From CAYXGZ01 sp964464755 (GTDB lineage Bacteria > Planctomycetota > MHYJ01 > JACPRB01): a stretch of 64,000 nucleotides of DNA. Shown piece by piece: positions 54,812 through 63,819 of this stretch. The notes beneath the pieces were generated by a model. It was not told the DNA's origin. It ran no database searches and saw only the letters and a list, made by a program, of their open reading frames with translations. The first letter of the stretch is position 1. Each line of letters begins with the position of its first letter. Both the position numbers and the translations under genes were made by a program. Location: contig CAYXGZ010000002.1 in the NCBI GenBank assembly GCA_964464755.1, forward strand, positions 62,001-126,000, in the 5' to 3' direction.

Positions 54812-57778
54812 TTATCCGGGACGGAGCTTCGACCAGAGCGCCAGGAGGTCCGCGCGGCGGGAGCGCACGAACTTCGTGCGCCAGTAGCGGTCGAGGAGGT
54901 CCTTGAGGCAGTTCGCGGCCGTGGAGTTCTCGCCCTCGCCCGAGAGCCGGGCGACGGTCTCGTGCAGCTTCTCCGCCTTCGCCTCGTGGTCGGCGGGGGA
55001 GGCGGCCTCCGGGTCGAGCTTGGCGAGCTCGAACTCCAGGTTGCGGCGCCGCGAGCGGATGAAGTCGGTTCCCGCGAGCTCGTGGAGGAGCCGGGCGAGC
55101 ACCGCGTGCGCCTCCGCGTGCTTGAAGCCGAGCTTCAGCGCCGAGGCCTCCTCGAGCAGCCGCTTGGCCTCGGCCTCCTGCTCGGGGGTCGCCGTCGTGA
55201 GGTGCTCCCGCACGAGCTTCTCCCACGCCTCCTTCGAGAGCGGCCAGAGTTCCTCCAGCCGGGCCGCGTCGAGGTGCTTCATCGGCTTGGGCCAGGGCTC
55301 CGCGCCCTCCTTGGCGGGAAGGGCGGCCCAGGCCCGGCACATCAGCGCGTAGGCGGCCGACGCGGCGCGCCGCAGCTCCGCGGGCGGGGTCTCCTTCTTC
55401 AGCGCGTCGACGTAGTCCTTCCAGCGCGCGGCGAAGAGCGCCGCGGCCCGGTCCCGCAGCGCGGCGTGCGCGGGCTCGTCGCCCTCGAAGCGCGTCGCGA
55501 CCGCGAGCAGCTCCCGGGCCCGGACGTCGGTCGGCGTCTTGAGGTAGTCCCCCCAGGATTTCGACGGCGCCCGCCAGAGGGCCTCGAGGATCGCGTACTG
55601 CAGCGTCCGCGCGGAGCGGATCGCGGGGTCCGGCGGCGCCGCGAGCGCCTCGAGCAGCAGCTCGGACGGCGGGACGACCGGGACCAGGTCGAGGATGGGC
55701 CAGCCCGGGTGCTGGGTCCGCCAGCCCTGGTACTCCCAGTCGTTCCAGGTGCGGATCGGGAGCTTCCCGTCCTTCGGGTGGGCGTGGAGCCGCTGGTAGT
55801 GCGCGTAGCCTTCCGGCGTGAGCGCCTTCGCCAGGCGCCCGCCGAGCGCGGGGTCCGCCTCCTGCACGGCCTCGAGGTAGCCCTTCACCTGGTAGGCGTG
55901 CCGGCCCGTCGGGAAGGTCTCGAGGTAGCCGAACGCGGCGTCGACGAGTTCCGGCGCGTGCAGCTTGCCCTCGCGGCAGATCTCCACGAGGCGCTGCAGC
56001 ACGCCGTCCTCCGTCGTGCGCAGGAGCAGCTTGAAGAGCGGCGGGATGTCCGACTTGCGGACCGTGCGCTTCTCCCAGGCCTCCGAGAGCAGTCGGTCGG
56101 CGCCGCGGTAGCCGCCCTTGCCGCTCAGCGCGAGCTTCATCGACTCGAGGAAGGACGACGTGGCGTCGGCGGCCGGGGCGGCGTCGAGGATCCACGTCGC
56201 GCCGGTGAGCCGCACGATCCAGGGGATGCGGGCGCGGAACGCGTCGTCCGCCTTCGCGAGCTGGTGGAAGTCCTTCACCCAGCCGTCGAGCGGGTCGCGC
56301 GGGTAGTGGTGCAGGAAGCGCAGGAAGAGCGTGTAGAGGAGGCCGCCGAGCTTCGCGACGTCCGGCTCGAGGCGGCGCAGGTGCGTGTGGACCTCCTCGA
56401 CGTCGGAGATCTCCCGCTGGCGCTCGAGGACGGCCGCGAGGGCGTCGCGCAGGCCGGGCTCGTCGTCGTAGGCGAACGCGCGGAGGCGCCTCATGACGGC
56501 GTCGCGGGCCTCGTCGGCGGCGAAGGGCTCCTGGAGGATGCGCCGGTAGGCCTTGAGGATGGCCGAGCGGTTCTCCGGCGTGACGGGGACCGTGGCGACC
56601 GCGGCCGCGAGGCGGCCCGAGAGCACGGGGTCCGACTCCTTGTCGAGCCAGGCGACGAGCAGCGCGTCGAGCTTCGCGCCGCGCCCGCGCAGGGCCGCGA
56701 CGGCGTCCACGATCCGGACCTTGAGCTCGGTGACCGACTCGCCGGGCGCCGCCTCGAGCAGGGCCGTGCCGACGGCCTCGGGCGCCGCCGCGTGGCGGGC
56801 GAGCAGCCCGCCGACCGCCCGGTGCCGGACCCAGGGGCTCGGGTCCTTGAGCGCGGCGATCCACGGGGCGGGATCGGCCGCCTCCGCGAGCAGGTCGAGC
56901 AGCGCCAGCTTCATCCGCATCCCGGTCGAGCGGCCCGCGAGCGCGGCGAGGCGGGCGACGACGTCGGGCCGGGCGGAGAGCTTCCCCGCGAACGCGGGCA
57001 CGAGGTGCGTGCGGTCCGGCGACGCGGCGACGAGCTCGAGGACGACCTCGAGCACGCCGGCGGGGACCTGCTTCGCGGAGGTGAGCACGGCCAGCGCCCG
57101 GGCGCGGCTGTGCTCGGCGGGCGCGGACTGCGCGATGCGGAAGACGCGGCGGGCCGCGGCCTCGGTCAGGTCCGGGAGCCGGCCGATCGCGTCGAGCACG
57201 GTCGCCAGCAGCGACGGATCCTCCCAGGGCTCGAGGAGCGCCAGCAGGCCCTCCTCCGCGGCGGCGCGGGGGAGCCGGGCGAGGGCGGCGGCGAGCTCGG
57301 GACGCAGCTCGCGCGGGGCCCGGGCGGCGTAGGAGCCCAGGGCCTTCCCGGTCGCGGCCCCGGGGCGGGCGACGTGCGACAGCCCCTCGAGCGCCGCGGC
57401 CTGGATGGACTCGTCGAGCTCCGCGTCGAGCGTGGCGGCGAGGAGCTCCTCGACCTCCGGCTCGTGCGCCGCGAGGGCGGCGAGCTGGCGGACGGCGAGG
57501 AGGCGCAGGTCCGGCTCGGGATCGAGCGCGGCGACCGAGGCGAAGGCCTCGATCCAGGCCTTGCGCTTCTTGATCCGCGTCGCGTCCACGTCGAGGCAGG
57601 CGAGCAGCATCGAGCGGCGGAGCGCCGCCGACGGCTCGGTGCGCAGGCCCTCCGCGAGCCCGAGCGCGGCCTCCTCCTCGCGGAGGAAGGGGGCGAGCTT
57701 GCGCAGCGACGCGGCGCGCTGCTCGGGCGTGCGCGAGGCGTCGAGGACGGCGGCGAGGACCGCGCGGAGGTCACTCAT
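54812..57778 (-). CDS. Large HEAT-repeat protein (988 aa)
   Basis: A 988-residue soluble helical protein, last gene of the HEAT/TPR operon. The N-terminal 500 residues are recognisable HEAT units (LRLLAVRQLAALAAHEPEVEELLAA, VRHRAVGGLLARHAAAPEAVGTALLEAA). The C-terminal part is less regular and ends with TPR-like helices (KLGFKHAEAHAVLARLLHELAG) and the basic segment RYWRTKFVRSRRADLL. No signal peptide or enzyme motif is present. HEAT arrays form curved scaffolds for protein or nucleic-acid partners. The start overlaps the preceding gene by 8 nt. Confidence 0.75.
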   Translation of the reverse strand: MSDLRAVLAAVLDASRTPEQRAASLRKLAPFLREEEAALGLAEGLRTEPSAALRRSMLLACLDVDATRIKKRKAWIEAFASVAALDPEPDLRLLAVRQLAALAAHEPEVEELLAATLDAELDESIQAAALEGLSHVARPGAATGKALGSYAARAPRELRPELAAALARLPRAAAEEGLLALLEPWEDPSLLATVLDAIGRLPDLTEAAARRVFRIAQSAPAEHSRARALAVLTSAKQVPAGVLEVVLELVAASPDRTHLVPAFAGKLSARPDVVARLAALAGRSTGMRMKLALLDLLAEAADPAPWIAALKDPSPWVRHRAVGGLLARHAAAPEAVGTALLEAAPGESVTELKVRIVDAVAALRGRGAKLDALLVAWLDKESDPVLSGRLAAAVATVPVTPENRSAILKAYRRILQEPFAADEARDAVMRRLRAFAYDDEPGLRDALAAVLERQREISDVEEVHTHLRRLEPDVAKLGGLLYTLFLRFLHHYPRDPLDGWVKDFHQLAKADDAFRARIPWIVRLTGATWILDAAPAADATSSFLESMKLALSGKGGYRGADRLLSEAWEKRTVRKSDIPPLFKLLLRTTEDGVLQRLVEICREGKLHAPELVDAAFGYLETFPTGRHAYQVKGYLEAVQEADPALGGRLAKALTPEGYAHYQRLHAHPKDGKLPIRTWNDWEYQGWRTQHPGWPILDLVPVVPPSELLLEALAAPPDPAIRSARTLQYAILEALWRAPSKSWGDYLKTPTDVRARELLAVATRFEGDEPAHAALRDRAAALFAARWKDYVDALKKETPPAELRRAASAAYALMCRAWAALPAKEGAEPWPKPMKHLDAARLEELWPLSKEAWEKLVREHLTTATPEQEAEAKRLLEEASALKLGFKHAEAHAVLARLLHELAGTDFIRSRRRNLEFELAKLDPEAASPADHEAKAEKLHETVARLSGEGENSTAANCLKDLLDRYWRTKFVRSRRADLLALWSKLRPG

Positions 57779-59969
57779 CGGCGAACCCCGGCCCGGGGGC
57801 GGGAGGCGGCGCGCCGGGCCGCTCCATCCCCAGGTCCTTGAAGGCCTCGCGGAGCTCGCGCTCGAGCTCGGCGTCCTCGATCACCGGCCAGCGCTTGGCG
57901 GCCGCCTCGAGGAGCTTCGGCCCGGGCTCCCACCCGAGGTTGCCGATCAGGAAGCGGAAGTACGGCCGCGCGGCCCCCGGCGTCTCCTGGGCCTTGAAGT
58001 GCTTGAGGATCGCCGCGGAGGCGGCGGACTCCGAGCCGAGCGCCGCGATCAGCAGCTCGCGCAGGAGGACCGGGTCGGCCTCCTTGCGACGCTCGAGGAC
58101 CGTGAAGAGCGAGTCGGAGAGGCCCGGGAAGTTTGGCCGCGAGAAGAGCAGCGAGAGGTGGGCGTCGGGCGAGCCGTGCGACGAGTCCTTCGAGAGCACG
58201 AAGTTGATCGCGTAGCGCGCGACGTCGTCGTCCACGGCGCCCTTGGCCGCGAGGAACTGGCAGATCTGCAGGGGCGAGACGTCGTAGCCGTAGTTCTGGT
58301 AGAGGTCGACCTCGGGCTTGAGAGCGGCCTTCAGGACCTGCACGGCCCCGGCCGGGTTCTCGTCGAAGCGCGCGTAGATCTCGGGGAAGATCCCCTCGGA
58401 GCGTCCCTCGACGTCGACGCGACGAAGCCAGGTCGCCCAGTCGGCGCCGCCGGGCGACTCCGCGGCCTTGCGGTCGCTGGCCTGCTCGGCGATCCGGGCG
58501 AGCTCGCCGTCGCCGTGCTCCGCGACGCGCTTGAGGGCGGCGACCATCGCGGGCGGCGGGTCCGGGATCCGCGCGATCTTCCTCGCGAGGTCGAGGCGGA
58601 CGTCGGGATCCACGTCGCGGTCGGCCAGGGCCTCCGCGGCGGCCGCGTAGGCGGGGACGTTCCCCTCGGTGAGCGGGAGGTGGAGCAGCCCGCGGGCCCC
58701 CCAGGTCTTGAGCTCCTTGTCGGGCGCCTTGAGCGCGTCGCGGCAGAGCTCGACGAAGCGCGGGTCGGAGTCCGGCCAGGCCTGCAGCGCGCGCAGCAGC
58801 GCGGCGCGGACCCGGTCGTCGGTCTCGGCGTCGTACGCGGCCCGCAGGTCGTCGAGCAGGGGGCGGTCCCAGGCGGCGAGGCGGCCGAGGAGGCGGTACG
58901 CGCCGACGGCCAGCCCGGTCTTCACGTTCTTCTTCGCGAAGGCGACGACCGCGGCCCGCACGCCCGCGTCGCGGCCGACGTGGGGCGCGAGCAGGCCGAG
59001 CACGAGGCCCGCGAGGTCGTCCGATCTCGCCGTGGCGAGCGCGTCGAGCAGGCCCGCGACGACCTCGGGCGTGGGCTTCAGGGAGTGCGAGAAGGCGACG
59101 GCCGCGGCGGATCGGACCTCGCGGTCGGAGTCGGCCGACACGGCGGCGAGCAGGGCCTTGCGGGCCCGGGCGGAGGACGAGCCGCGCGCCGCGAGGTGGC
59201 GGACGGCGTCGAGGCGGAGGCCGGGGTCCGGGTCCTTCTCGAGCACGGCCGCGACGGCGTCGTCGATCGCCAGCGTGCGGTCGAGGGCGTGGTCGAGGGC
59301 GAGCCTCCGGATCGCGGGCGGCTCGGTGGGGGCCAGCAGCTTCGCCACGGCGTCCGCGGGGAGGCGGTCGCGGCGGAGCAGCCGGTCCACGACGGCGACC
59401 TTGAGGTCGGCGTCCATCCGGGGGAGGGCGGCGACGAGGACCCGGGCCACGGCCTCGGGCGGGTCGTCGAAGCGGCAGAGCGCGGAGAGCAGCGCGCGCT
59501 GGCGCTCCGCGTGGCGCTCGCCCGCGTAGGTCTCCGCGAGCAGCTTCGCGGCGTCCGGGTGCGCGGCCAGCAGCGACGCCAGGCCGGCGATCGCCGCGTC
59601 CCGGGTCGCGTCGTCCTGCAGGCCCTCGACGAGCAGCCGGACCCAGGGGTCGAGCGCGGGGATGCCCCGGGGGTCGAGGGCCGTCGCGCGGCGGATCATG
59701 CGGCCGCGGAGGCCGGGCTCCTTCTCGGCGGCGGCGAGCTCGATCCAGCGGCCCGCGACCTTCGGGTCGTGGAGGCGGCGGGAGGCGGTCGAGAGCAGGG
59801 ACTCCTTGGCGGCGTCGTCGGAGACCGCGGCCAGGTCGAGGAGGCCGAGGGCCTGCTCGACGGTCGCGTCGCGGCGCCCGCGGATCTCGTCGAGCAGGGC
59901 GGTCGACGCCCCGCCCTTCGCGGGGGCGGCCTTCTTCGACGAGGGCTTCTTGCGGCCGGCCGGGCTCAT
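57771..59969 (-). CDS. HEAT-repeat protein with basic N-terminal tail (732 aa)
   Basis: A 732-residue protein. The first ~20 residues (MSPAGRKKPSSKKAAPAKGG) are Lys/Pro/Ala-rich and probably disordered. The rest is a continuous HEAT array (LRLDAVRHLAARGSSSARARKALLAAV, VRSAAAVAFSHSLKPTPEVVAGLL). A distinct central segment, LYQNYGYDVSPLQICQFL, is not repeat-like. The C-terminus is Pro-rich. The tail could bind nucleic acid or acidic partners. The ATG overlaps the stop of the upstream gene (ATGA), typical of genes making subunits of one complex. Confidence 0.75.
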   Translation of the reverse strand: MSPAGRKKPSSKKAAPAKGGASTALLDEIRGRRDATVEQALGLLDLAAVSDDAAKESLLSTASRRLHDPKVAGRWIELAAAEKEPGLRGRMIRRATALDPRGIPALDPWVRLLVEGLQDDATRDAAIAGLASLLAAHPDAAKLLAETYAGERHAERQRALLSALCRFDDPPEAVARVLVAALPRMDADLKVAVVDRLLRRDRLPADAVAKLLAPTEPPAIRRLALDHALDRTLAIDDAVAAVLEKDPDPGLRLDAVRHLAARGSSSARARKALLAAVSADSDREVRSAAAVAFSHSLKPTPEVVAGLLDALATARSDDLAGLVLGLLAPHVGRDAGVRAAVVAFAKKNVKTGLAVGAYRLLGRLAAWDRPLLDDLRAAYDAETDDRVRAALLRALQAWPDSDPRFVELCRDALKAPDKELKTWGARGLLHLPLTEGNVPAYAAAAEALADRDVDPDVRLDLARKIARIPDPPPAMVAALKRVAEHGDGELARIAEQASDRKAAESPGGADWATWLRRVDVEGRSEGIFPEIYARFDENPAGAVQVLKAALKPEVDLYQNYGYDVSPLQICQFLAAKGAVDDDVARYAINFVLSKDSSHGSPDAHLSLLFSRPNFPGLSDSLFTVLERRKEADPVLLRELLIAALGSESAASAAILKHFKAQETPGAARPYFRFLIGNLGWEPGPKLLEAAAKRWPVIEDAELERELREAFKDLGMERPGAPPPAPGPGFADE

Positions 59970-61654
59970 GAGGGGAGCCGGAGCGTGTCGGGTTTCAGGC
60001 CGGAGAGCGCGCGCTCCAGCTCGCCGCGCTGGGCGGCGGAGAGGTCGAGCTTCAGGACCTCCTCGAGGCAGCGCTGGCGGGAGCCCGTGTCGACGCCCTC
60101 GTTGCGGACGAGGCCGAGGAGGACGTCGAAGGACTTCTCGACCTTCGGGCGCAGGTAGCCGTCGAGGCAGGTCCGCAGGAGCTCGCGGTCCGTGTCGTTG
60201 GCCAGCACGTCCTCGAGGGCGGGCGGGACCTCGTCGTGCGACTCCGCGGCGGCCGAGAGCACGCCGGCGACCTCGAGGCGGAAGGGGCTCGAGGGCTCGA
60301 CGAGCTCGGCGCAGTACGGCTCCACGAGCTCGGGGTGCCGCGCGATCGAGAGCGGGCGGAGGAGGCCGAAGAGCGTGGCGCGGATCGAGGCGTCGCGCTC
60401 CTTCGCGAAGAGGCGGACGAGCGGGGCGACGACCTGCTCGGGCTTGATCTTCGGCAGGACGAGCCCGAGGACGCGGTTGCGCTGCGGGGCGCGGGGCAGG
60501 GACTCCGCGGCCTTGAAGAGCAGGTCGCGGATCTTCGCGTCGCGGCCCGCGTAGGGCGCGAGGAAGTCGACGAGGGCGCCGAACTCCTCGTCGTCGAAGG
60601 CGCCGGGGTTCGAGGCGAAGGCCTCGGCGGCGGCGGCGCGGACGGAGGCGACGCGGGCGTGGTCCTTGAGGATCGCGAGCACGCCGACGCGGACGCCGGC
60701 GGAGCGGTCGGAGGAGAGGCGGCGGGCCATCGACTCGAGCTGGAGCTCGCTGAGCTCGGGGCCCTCGCCCTGGAGCGCGAGGGCGCGCTTGCGCAGGGCG
60801 GGGGAGGCGTCGTGGCCCGAGGTCCAGAGCAGGAGGGCGAGGACCTCCTCGTCCCAGGGGCGGATGCGGGCGACGAGGTCGAGGGCGGCGCCGCGGGCCC
60901 CGGCGTCCGGGTCCTGGCGCAGGAGGTCGCCGAGCAGCGGGACGTAGGCGTTCGACAGCGCCTTGGCCGCGGCGAGCTTGTTGAGGATGCGCAGGCGCAG
61001 CGCGCGGTCGACCTTGACGTCGAGCCAGGGGCGGAGGGCCTGGACGACCTTCTCGGACCACGAGGGGAGGCGCTCGGCGAGCCCGACGATGGTCTCCTGC
61101 ACGTCGGCGGCGGCCTGGCGGCCCCGGCCGAGGGCCTCGACCACGGTGGCCTCGTCGACGGAGGGCAGGGAGGCGACGGCGGCCGCGGCGGCGCGGCGCT
61201 CGGCGTCGTTGAGGATCGGCTCGGAGAGGATCGAGAGGAAAATCCCGGCGAGGCGCGGGTCCTGGTGCAGGCCCTCCTGGAGGCGCGAGAGCAGCGCGGC
61301 GCGGAGCTGGCGGTCCTTCTCCCCGCGGAGGACGCCGAGGAAGGCGTCGTGGAGCGCGGCGACGGACTCGAAGCGGGAGGTCTCGAGGCGCCCGAGGAGG
61401 CCGAGGAGCGCGTCGCGGGTCTCGCGGTCCTTCACGGCCGGCAGGGACTCGAGGAGGACGGAGACGACCTCGGGGACGTGGAGGTTCTCGGCGGCGAGGC
61501 CGAGGAGCTGGGACTTGACGGCCGCCTCGCTGCGCGGGCTCTGCAGCACGGAGCGCAGGAGGCCCGGGAGGGCCTTGGCCTGGGCGGCGTCCGGGTGGCG
61601 GGCCGCGGGCGTCTTGGCGGGGGGCTTCGTCGCGGGCTTCTTGCGGGGTGGCAT
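59966..61654 (-). CDS. HEAT-repeat protein with basic N-terminal tail (562 aa)
   Basis: A 562-residue protein with an N-terminal basic Pro-rich tail (MPPRKKPATKPPAKTPAARH) followed by HEAT units (ETRDALLGLLGRLETSRFESVAALHDAFL, GARGAALDLVARIRPWDEEVLALLL, VRVGVLAILKDHARVASVRAAAAEAF). It is the shorter sister of the 732-residue protein and their arrays share the same style, so they probably arose by duplication. Single-base overlap (TGATG) with the TPR gene upstream. No signal peptide or catalytic motif. Confidence 0.75.
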   Translation of the reverse strand: MPPRKKPATKPPAKTPAARHPDAAQAKALPGLLRSVLQSPRSEAAVKSQLLGLAAENLHVPEVVSVLLESLPAVKDRETRDALLGLLGRLETSRFESVAALHDAFLGVLRGEKDRQLRAALLSRLQEGLHQDPRLAGIFLSILSEPILNDAERRAAAAAVASLPSVDEATVVEALGRGRQAAADVQETIVGLAERLPSWSEKVVQALRPWLDVKVDRALRLRILNKLAAAKALSNAYVPLLGDLLRQDPDAGARGAALDLVARIRPWDEEVLALLLWTSGHDASPALRKRALALQGEGPELSELQLESMARRLSSDRSAGVRVGVLAILKDHARVASVRAAAAEAFASNPGAFDDEEFGALVDFLAPYAGRDAKIRDLLFKAAESLPRAPQRNRVLGLVLPKIKPEQVVAPLVRLFAKERDASIRATLFGLLRPLSIARHPELVEPYCAELVEPSSPFRLEVAGVLSAAAESHDEVPPALEDVLANDTDRELLRTCLDGYLRPKVEKSFDVLLGLVRNEGVDTGSRQRCLEEVLKLDLSAAQRGELERALSGLKPDTLRLPS

Positions 61655-62388
61655 CAGGGGCTTCCGTAAATCCGGTGGATCTCGGCCTGGAGTTCCTGCT
61701 GGAGGGCGAAGAGGCGGCGCTGGAGCTCCTCGGGGCCGAGGTCGGCGCCGGCGAGGCCCTCCATCTTCGCCTGGATCTCGCGGGCGGCCTGCTCGGCCCG
61801 GGCCTGGCGGTCGTCGGGCGGGAGGGCGCCGGATCCGGCGAGCAGGGCGGAGGCGAGCGGGTGGCCCGGCTGCAGCTCGAGGGTGCGGCGGAAGCTCGCG
61901 GCCGCGGCGGCGCGGTCGCCGGACTTGTGCAGGAGCAGCCCGCGCTTGAAGACGAGGGCGGCGGCGTCCGGGGCCCGGCGCAGCGCGTCCTCGACGGCGG
62001 CCCGGGCCTCGTCGGCCCGGCCCTGCGAGAGCAGGGCGTCGGAGAGGACGTCGGCGACGTTGGCGACCTCGTCGGCGGTGGTGGCGTGGCCGAAGGCGGC
62101 GCGGAGCTCGCGCTCGGCCTCGGCGACCCGGCCGGTCTGGCCGTAGACGGCGGCGAGGAGGCTGCGGGCCATGACGTGGCGCTCCTCGGCCTCGAGGCAG
62201 GAGAGGAGGCGCCGCTCCATCTCGGCGAGGCGCGCGGGGAGGTCGGCGGGCGGGCGGCGGGCCTGCACGGCGGGCAGGAGCTCGTTGAAGATCCGCACGG
62301 CGGCCTCGAAGTCGGGGCGGCCGGGGGAGGCGGACTTGCGTGGCTTCTTCGTCGCGCGGGGCTTGGCCGCGCGTTTCCGGGCGGCCAT
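61654..62388 (-). CDS. TPR protein with basic N-terminal tail
   Basis: A 244-residue protein. The N-terminal tail (MAARKRAAKPRATKKPRKSA) is strongly basic, like eukaryotic histone H1-type or bacterial AlgP-type tails. TPR-like repeats follow (MARSLLAAVYGQTGRVAEAERELRAAFG, ALVFKRGLLLHKSGDRAAAAASFRRTLELQPGH), then a C-terminal coiled coil (PEELQRRLFALQQELQAEIHRI). It is the second gene of the HEAT operon and starts 2 nt after the stop of the 65-residue gene upstream. Confidence 0.75.
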   Translation of the reverse strand: MAARKRAAKPRATKKPRKSASPGRPDFEAAVRIFNELLPAVQARRPPADLPARLAEMERRLLSCLEAEERHVMARSLLAAVYGQTGRVAEAERELRAAFGHATTADEVANVADVLSDALLSQGRADEARAAVEDALRRAPDAAALVFKRGLLLHKSGDRAAAAASFRRTLELQPGHPLASALLAGSGALPPDDRQARAEQAAREIQAKMEGLAGADLGPEELQRRLFALQQELQAEIHRIYGSP

Positions 62389-62390
62389 GG

Positions 62391-62588
62391 CTACTCCAGG
62401 GTGACGGCGTCCACCTGCGCGAGCACGACGAGGGTCCGGCCGCGGCCCGCGGGCGGGCGCAGCTCCACGGTCTCGTCGTCGAGCCGGGCGACGGTGCCCC
62501 GGGCCTGGCCGCCCCGGTAGTGGACGGTCACCGGGACCTGCTCCGCCTGGCTGGCCTTGAGGGCGTCGACGATCGCTCGGGGCGCCAT
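62391..62588 (-). CDS. Small SH3/Sm-like barrel protein, first gene of the HEAT operon
   Basis: A 65-residue protein, mostly beta strands: QVPVTVHYRGGQARGTVARLDDETVELRPP, then RTLVVLAQVDAVTLE. This five-strand pattern looks like a small Sm/LSm- or SH3-like barrel, a fold that often binds RNA or DNA, but the assignment rests on pattern only. Its ATG at 62588 is preceded by a TTGACT -35-like sequence about 40 nt upstream. In-frame upstream ATGs exist, but the barrel starts at once from this one. Confidence 0.6.
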   Translation of the reverse strand: MAPRAIVDALKASQAEQVPVTVHYRGGQARGTVARLDDETVELRPPAGRGRTLVVLAQVDAVTLE

Positions 62589-62723
62589 AGGCGGGCCATG
62601 GTCCGGCGGGGCCGGGCCCAAGTCAACCGAAAACGGGGCTCGCGGCGCGATCGCGGGTTTCGCGGAAAGTTGACGCGGTCCCCCGGGCGGGCGAGAATCG
62701 GGGCTCACCAACCGGAGGATCCC

Positions 62724-63203
62724 ATGGGCGACCCAATCGGCGGCTCGGTACCCCCCGCGGGCGGCTCGCCCGGCGCCTCCGGTCCCGCGGGCGTCGGGCC
62801 CGACCCCAACGCCGCGAACGTCGTCTCGCTGCCCTCGACGCTGCTGATGGTCGTGGCGGGGATCGCGGCCTGCTTCGCGGTGCTCGGCATCATCCTGAAC
62901 CTCCTGGGCGTCGCGATCGGGGGCATGTCCTCCGAGGGCGGGGGCGAGGGGGCAATGGCGATGATGCAGGGCGGGATCGGGATCCTCTTCAACCTGGTCA
63001 GCATCGGCATCTGCGGGTTCATCATCTACGGCGCGCTGCAGATGAAGGGCTTGAAGAATTGGACCCTGGCCCTCGTCGCCAACATCCTGGCGATGATCCC
63101 CTGCTGCGTCGGGGCCTGCTGCCTGCTCGGGCTCCCCGTCGGCATCTGGGGCGTGATCGTGCTGATCAAGCCCGAGATCAAGGCGGCCTTCGCGAAGAAG
63201 TAG
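62724..63203 (+). CDS. Small four-helix-type membrane protein, Gly/Pro-rich N-terminus
   Basis: A 159-residue protein. An N-terminal ~35-residue Gly/Pro/Ser-rich disordered cytoplasmic segment is followed by about three hydrophobic helices (LLMVVAGIAACFAVLGIILNLLGV, GIGILFNLVSIGICGFIIYGAL, LALVANILAMIPCCVGACCLLGLPVGIWGVIVL). The last contains CC and CC pairs. A C-terminal PEIKAAFAKK is basic. This pattern (Gly-rich head, then tetraspan-like body) recurs in planctomycete and myxobacterial DUF4064-like proteins; I would not assign it further. A good GGAGG site precedes the ATG. Confidence 0.75.
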   Translation: MGDPIGGSVPPAGGSPGASGPAGVGPDPNAANVVSLPSTLLMVVAGIAACFAVLGIILNLLGVAIGGMSSEGGGEGAMAMMQGGIGILFNLVSIGICGFIIYGALQMKGLKNWTLALVANILAMIPCCVGACCLLGLPVGIWGVIVLIKPEIKAAFAKK

Positions 63204-63209
63204 GCGCGG

Positions 63210-63746
63210 CTACTTCTTCCGCTTCTTCTTCGCGGGCGCCGGGTCCGCCGGGGCCTCGAGCGAGTACTGCTCGGAGTCGGCGCTCGGGCCGTGGATCGAC
63301 GGCACCTTGCCCCCCATCGGCCGCAGGTACACCGAGAGCTGGCCCCGGTGGTGGTTCTCGTGCAGGAACATCCACCCGAGGATCAGCCCGTTCGTCGCGG
63401 GCGTGCCGAGGAAGTCGGTCTTCTTCCCGAGCCAGGCGTCGCCCTGCTTCGCGAGGGCCTTGCCGATCGCGGCGCAGAGGTTGTCGTAGGCCTCGACCAT
63501 CCCCTCGACCGTCGGCGGCGCGTCCTTCCACTTCTCGGCGGTCGCGTTGCGCACCGGCAGCTTGAGCATGTCGACGCAGAACCAGCGGGGCGCCGTCGCC
63601 AGGTGCCAGGCGAGCTCGTGCGCCGTGCGGCTCTTGGGGTGGGGCCGGTACGACAGCGAACCCTGGGGCATCGCCGCGAGGACGTTCCGGGTCGTGTCGG
63701 ACTCCTGCTTCCAGGTGAAGAGCAGCTCGTCGATGCTCGTGAACAT
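63210..63746 (-). CDS. DinB-family protein
   Basis: A 178-residue four-helix-bundle protein of the DinB/YfiT type. Metal-binding His are seen at ELAWHLA and HENHHRGQ, the classic three-His site. FTWKQESDTTRNVLAAMP and PHPKSRTAHELAWHL match the family start. Members are metal-dependent thiol transferases (for bacillithiol, mycothiol and so on) or have unknown activity. The C-terminus has a Lys-rich tail. GGAGG lies 9 nt before the ATG. It converges with the membrane gene upstream and is divergent from the photolyase. Confidence 0.88.
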   Translation of the reverse strand: MFTSIDELLFTWKQESDTTRNVLAAMPQGSLSYRPHPKSRTAHELAWHLATAPRWFCVDMLKLPVRNATAEKWKDAPPTVEGMVEAYDNLCAAIGKALAKQGDAWLGKKTDFLGTPATNGLILGWMFLHENHHRGQLSVYLRPMGGKVPSIHGPSADSEQYSLEAPADPAPAKKKRKK

Positions 63747-63807
63747 GGGGAGTTCCTCCAGGGTAGGCCCGAACCCTACCCCGGTGGACGGCCCTTGTCC
63801 AGCACGC

Positions 63808-63813
63808 TAGGTT
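63808..63813 (+). promoter_or_regulatory. Leaderless -10 box TAGGTT
   Basis: TAGGTT ends 6 nt before the GTG at 63820, the same spacing as at other leaderless starts in this window. Confidence 0.5.
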
Positions 63814-63819
63814 GACCCC

